Source of the DNA: Pseudo-nitzschia pungens
Lineage: Eukaryota; Bacillariophyta; Bacillariophyceae; Bacillariales; Bacillariaceae
NCBI GenBank assembly: GCA_037355855.1
Contig: CM074761.1
Location: 310,001 to 374,000, forward strand
Direction: 5' to 3'
Length of the DNA: 64,000 nucleotides
Shown: one piece after another, positions 62,870 through 64,000 of the stretch
Position numbering within the stretch: position 1 is the first letter of the stretch
Layout of the letters: every line of letters begins with the position of its first letter
Notes under the pieces: model-generated
The model's input: the letters and a program-made list of their open reading frames with translations, nothing else
The model's database searches: none
What the model was told of the DNA's origin: nothing
Translations under genes and position numbers: made by a program

Positions 62870-63420
62870 GTGGGCCCTTCTAGTAGAATTTGTACCACAT
62901 TGACATATCCCAGTTCTTAGCAGATCAATATTGGGAGATCTATAGGGGGTGCTAGCTTACAAACTTAACTGTTCTGGGATAAGGGGATACTGGTGAACAG
63001 GATGCTAAGCAGGATGCTGGGCCCTGCATGTAGAATTTGTACCACATCTACATACCCCAGTTCTTAGCAGATCAATATTGGGAGATTTACAGGATGCTAA
63101 CTGATGAACTGAACGGTACTGGGCTAAGGGGGATGCATACTGGACAGGATGCTAGTAAGCAGGATGCTTGGCCCTGTATGTAGAACTTGTACCAGGTGTA
63201 CATGCCCCAGCTCTTAGCAGATCAATATTGGGAGATCTATAGGGGATGCTAACTGACAAACAGAACTGTGCTGTACTAAATGGGAGGATAGTGAACAGGA
63301 TGTTAATCAGGATGCTGGGCCCTTCCAGTAGGATTTGTACCAGATCTATGTACCCCAGCTCTTAGCAGCCCTATATTATAAGATATTCAGTGTGCTAAAA
63401 TATAGACAGAACTGTAAAGA
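62870..63420 (+). repeat. 148-bp tandem array, about 3.7 units
   Basis: Units start at the GGGCCC or GGCCC at about 62872, 63019, 63170 and 63317 (147-151 bp apart). Each carries GTAGAATTTGTACCA, CCCAG-TCTTAGCAG, TCAATATTGGGAGAT and CAGGATGCT blocks. Units differ by about 10-20 percent. There is no coding capacity. Confidence 0.85.
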
Positions 63421-64000
63421 AATAGGCCCATATTTAGTAGTACTGCTATCGGTCACACCCCAATACAGTACTTTTTGTCTTCTCGTGCGGTAGTAAGGTA
63501 CTTTTAAAATGTACGAAGTACTGTACTACTTACTCTACTACGAAGTCATTCAACAACAAATTCTTCATACTGGCACTTTTAAATACGAAGTAGAGGCCAT
63601 GGAGGCCATGATGGCGGAATACAACTCCACTAATTAAAAATCTTACCCCCCGAAGGTCCAATATTATGACACCTAAAGTACGTACGAAGTTCGAAGTACT
63701 TACGAACAAGGACCTACTGATAAACCTTGTACGAGTTTTTTTTTCCTTATTTGAAAAAGTAATTTCTTAACCTTACAGAGTAAGATTACACGTACGAAGT
63801 ATGATCATTTTTTTCTCAATATTGAATATTGTGAATCAATCATGAGGAAGAATACGGTAAGGTTACGACGTTCTTTCACTAATTACTTTGTCATCATTCA
63901 TTACGATCACGAGTACGAGTAAGGTTAACTTTTCCCACCGGTCTCGTAGTTATTTCACGAAGTAAGATTTTTACAGCAGTCGGAAGTTTTCACCGTCTAA
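63421..64000. other. Intergenic, motif-rich
   Basis: No gene is seen. Many TACGAAGTA motifs (63510-63800) and GTAAGGTTA motifs (63769, 63857, 63919) occur. Confidence 0.35.

Overview
The window looks like nuclear DNA of a stramenopile alga, most likely a diatom. The genes are eukaryotic: a cytosolic 60S ribosomal protein uL14, calreticulin with a GT-AG intron, and a PCNA-binding-motif protein with a clear intron. They lie among families that are expanded in diatoms: BspA-like 25-residue repeat proteins (DUF285), gametolysin-type M11 metalloproteases with Pro/Thr/Ser linkers, DUF4116 repeats, and a PIF/Harbinger-like transposon carrying a DUF6818 (Myb/SANT-like) companion gene. Long Asn/Gln/Ser runs and abundant short intergenic repeats fit this assignment. 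I name no species.

Layout. 0-25 kb is the gene-bearing half. It holds uL14 (4.2 kb), a low-complexity protein ending in a consensus PIP box (6.7-10.0 kb), a DUF4097/FAM185A-like protein (11.7-13.5 kb), a 2-kb Harbinger-like element with 18-bp terminal inverted repeats (14.4-16.4 kb), calreticulin (17.1-18.6 kb) and a 1.6-kilo-residue coiled-coil/PDZ-like protein on the minus strand (19.0-23.9 kb).

25-64 kb is a repeat-rich accessory region dominated by predicted secreted proteins. It contains a BspA-like gene with an internal stop, an M66-type metalloprotease pseudogene with four visible lesions, two intact M11 metalloproteases, an intact 1296-residue BspA-like surface protein, a disordered Ser-rich protein, remnants of a retrotransposon gag and of an SGNH hydrolase, and a DUF4116 repeat protein. 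Between them are minisatellites, nucleosome-length tandem arrays, MITEs and fold-back elements. Two repeat families, one near 26-27 kb and one near 38-40 kb, reappear in inverted orientation at 56.5-59.6 kb.

How the genes may work together. The secreted genes (BspA-like, M66, M11) share an architecture of signal peptide, main domain, Pro/Thr/Ser linker and Cys-rich tail. This suggests a set of cell-surface or wall-remodelling proteins evolving by duplication and decay. The least expected structural signal is an array of about nine short hairpins at 48.7-49.5 kb. Their stems differ in sequence but stay paired, because changes on one arm are matched on the other.
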